Source of the DNA: Methylobacterium gossipiicola
GTDB taxonomy: Bacteria; Pseudomonadota; Alphaproteobacteria; Rhizobiales; Beijerinckiaceae
Reading direction: 5' to 3'
Length of the DNA stretch: 64,000 nucleotides
NCBI RefSeq assembly: GCF_900113485.1
Contig: NZ_FOPM01000007.1
Coordinates: 1 to 64,000 of the forward strand
Position numbers and translations under genes: made by a program. A model generated the notes under the pieces. It was not told the origin of the DNA. It did no database searches and saw only the letters and a program-made list of their open reading frames with translations. This document shows, piece by piece, positions 63,645-64,000 of this stretch. Positions within the stretch are counted from its first letter, which is position 1; the number at the start of each line of letters is the position of its first letter.

Positions 63645-64000
63645 ATGTTGATTCTGCCGAGCCGCAGGCAAGTGCTGTTGGGCGGCCTCGGAACCGGGGC
63701 CGCCCTCGGCCTGTCCACGGGCGCCTACGGCTTCGTCATCGAACCGCGCTTCCGCCTCGTGGTCACCCGCTACAATCCGGTGCTGCCGCGCTGGAATCCG
63801 GCTCTGCGCCTGCGCGTCGCCGTGCTGGCGGATTTCCACGTCTGCGAGCCGTTCATGCCCCTCGATCGCATCGCCGAGATCGTGGACGCGACGAACGCCC
63901 TCGCGCCAGACCTCATCCTCATGCTCGGCGATTATCCGGCCGGGGACCGCGTCACCATCCGAAAGGTGCCGCTGAGCGACTTCGCCCGGGTGGTCGACGT
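63645..64000 (+). CDS. metallophosphoesterase, N-terminal part (cut by window edge)
   Basis: Starts MLILPSRRQVLLGGLGTGAA at ATG 63645, a Tat-like signal with RRQVLLGG. The calcineurin-like domain follows: VLADFHV (D-x-H, first metal ligands) and LMLGDYP (G-D-x). This is the YaeI/YkuE-type membrane-associated phosphoesterase family, some of which remove lipid A phosphate or pyrophosphate. The remainder lies outside the window. Confidence 0.85.
   Translation, partial: MLILPSRRQVLLGGLGTGAALGLSTGAYGFVIEPRFRLVVTRYNPVLPRWNPALRLRVAVLADFHVCEPFMPLDRIAEIVDATNALAPDLILMLGDYPAGDRVTIRKVPLSDFARVVD

Overview
The window is GC-rich alphaproteobacterial DNA, most likely from the Methylobacterium/Methylorubrum group. 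The evidence is a PhyR of exactly 267 residues with its phosphoacceptor at Asp190, a divergent nepR without an adjacent ecfG, EcfG-type promoters (GGAAC-N16/17-CGTT), and a typical Rhizobiales gene set (ctaA, ppdK, acuI, SleB, DUF1499, HlyIII). The family assignment is inferred; no database was searched.

Layout. Bases 1-2,040 are an accessory edge: the C-terminal part of an IS5-family transposase, a small hypothetical gene, a SAM methyltransferase and a decayed gene, ending at a tRNA-Lys. Bases 2,238-10,003 are chromosomal backbone: a membrane-anchored SGNH-like protein, the queuosine pair queA-tgt, two small proteins, a cation-diffusion transporter, a LysR/PACE efflux pair, lipB and a lone FliN-like protein. 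A tRNA-Leu(GAG) at 10,108-10,192 is the attachment site of a 14-kb prophage remnant (10,163-24,187), bounded by a 32-bp direct repeat of the tRNA 3' end. It carries one intact tyrosine integrase, the C-terminal stump of a second, a DUF4238 protein, RNase HI, a 1457-residue virion protein with two peptidoglycan-hydrolase domains, a serine resolvase, a MarR-like regulator and intact and broken antirepressor-family genes. Capsid, terminase, portal and tail genes are absent.

Bases 24,411-47,969 are mostly housekeeping: DUF3606, DUF488, GH25 lipoprotein, HlyIII, heme A synthase, several small proteins, a YedK/HMCES peptidase, an acyl-CoA dehydrogenase/enoyl-CoA hydratase/two-SDR operon followed by corA, Sua5, WrbA with a divergent LysR, a GreA/GreB protein, AcuI, a tandem-repeat secreted protein, SleB, pyruvate phosphate dikinase and an L,D-transpeptidase.

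The most interesting region is 48,640-52,000, the general stress response (GSR) core locus. Six perfect EcfG promoters and one near-perfect one lie within about 3.2 kb. They precede phyR, nepR, a DUF1328 membrane protein, a small secreted protein, an unlisted 53-residue peptide, a KGG protein (near-perfect site), and a gene-less stretch that ends in a strong intrinsic terminator. That last unit is best read as a stress-induced small RNA of about 92 nt with two C-rich loop tracts. Next to it, an OprB-type porin and mntH each carry a GCTATA-type palindrome in the promoter, which suggests a manganese-controlled outer/inner membrane uptake pair.

The right end holds an MBL hydrolase, a Cys-rich secreted orphan, a nucleotidyltransferase-fold protein, DUF1499, MarR, a diguanylate cyclase, a HAD phosphatase/YkgJ pair, a class III aminotransferase and the start of a metallophosphoesterase.
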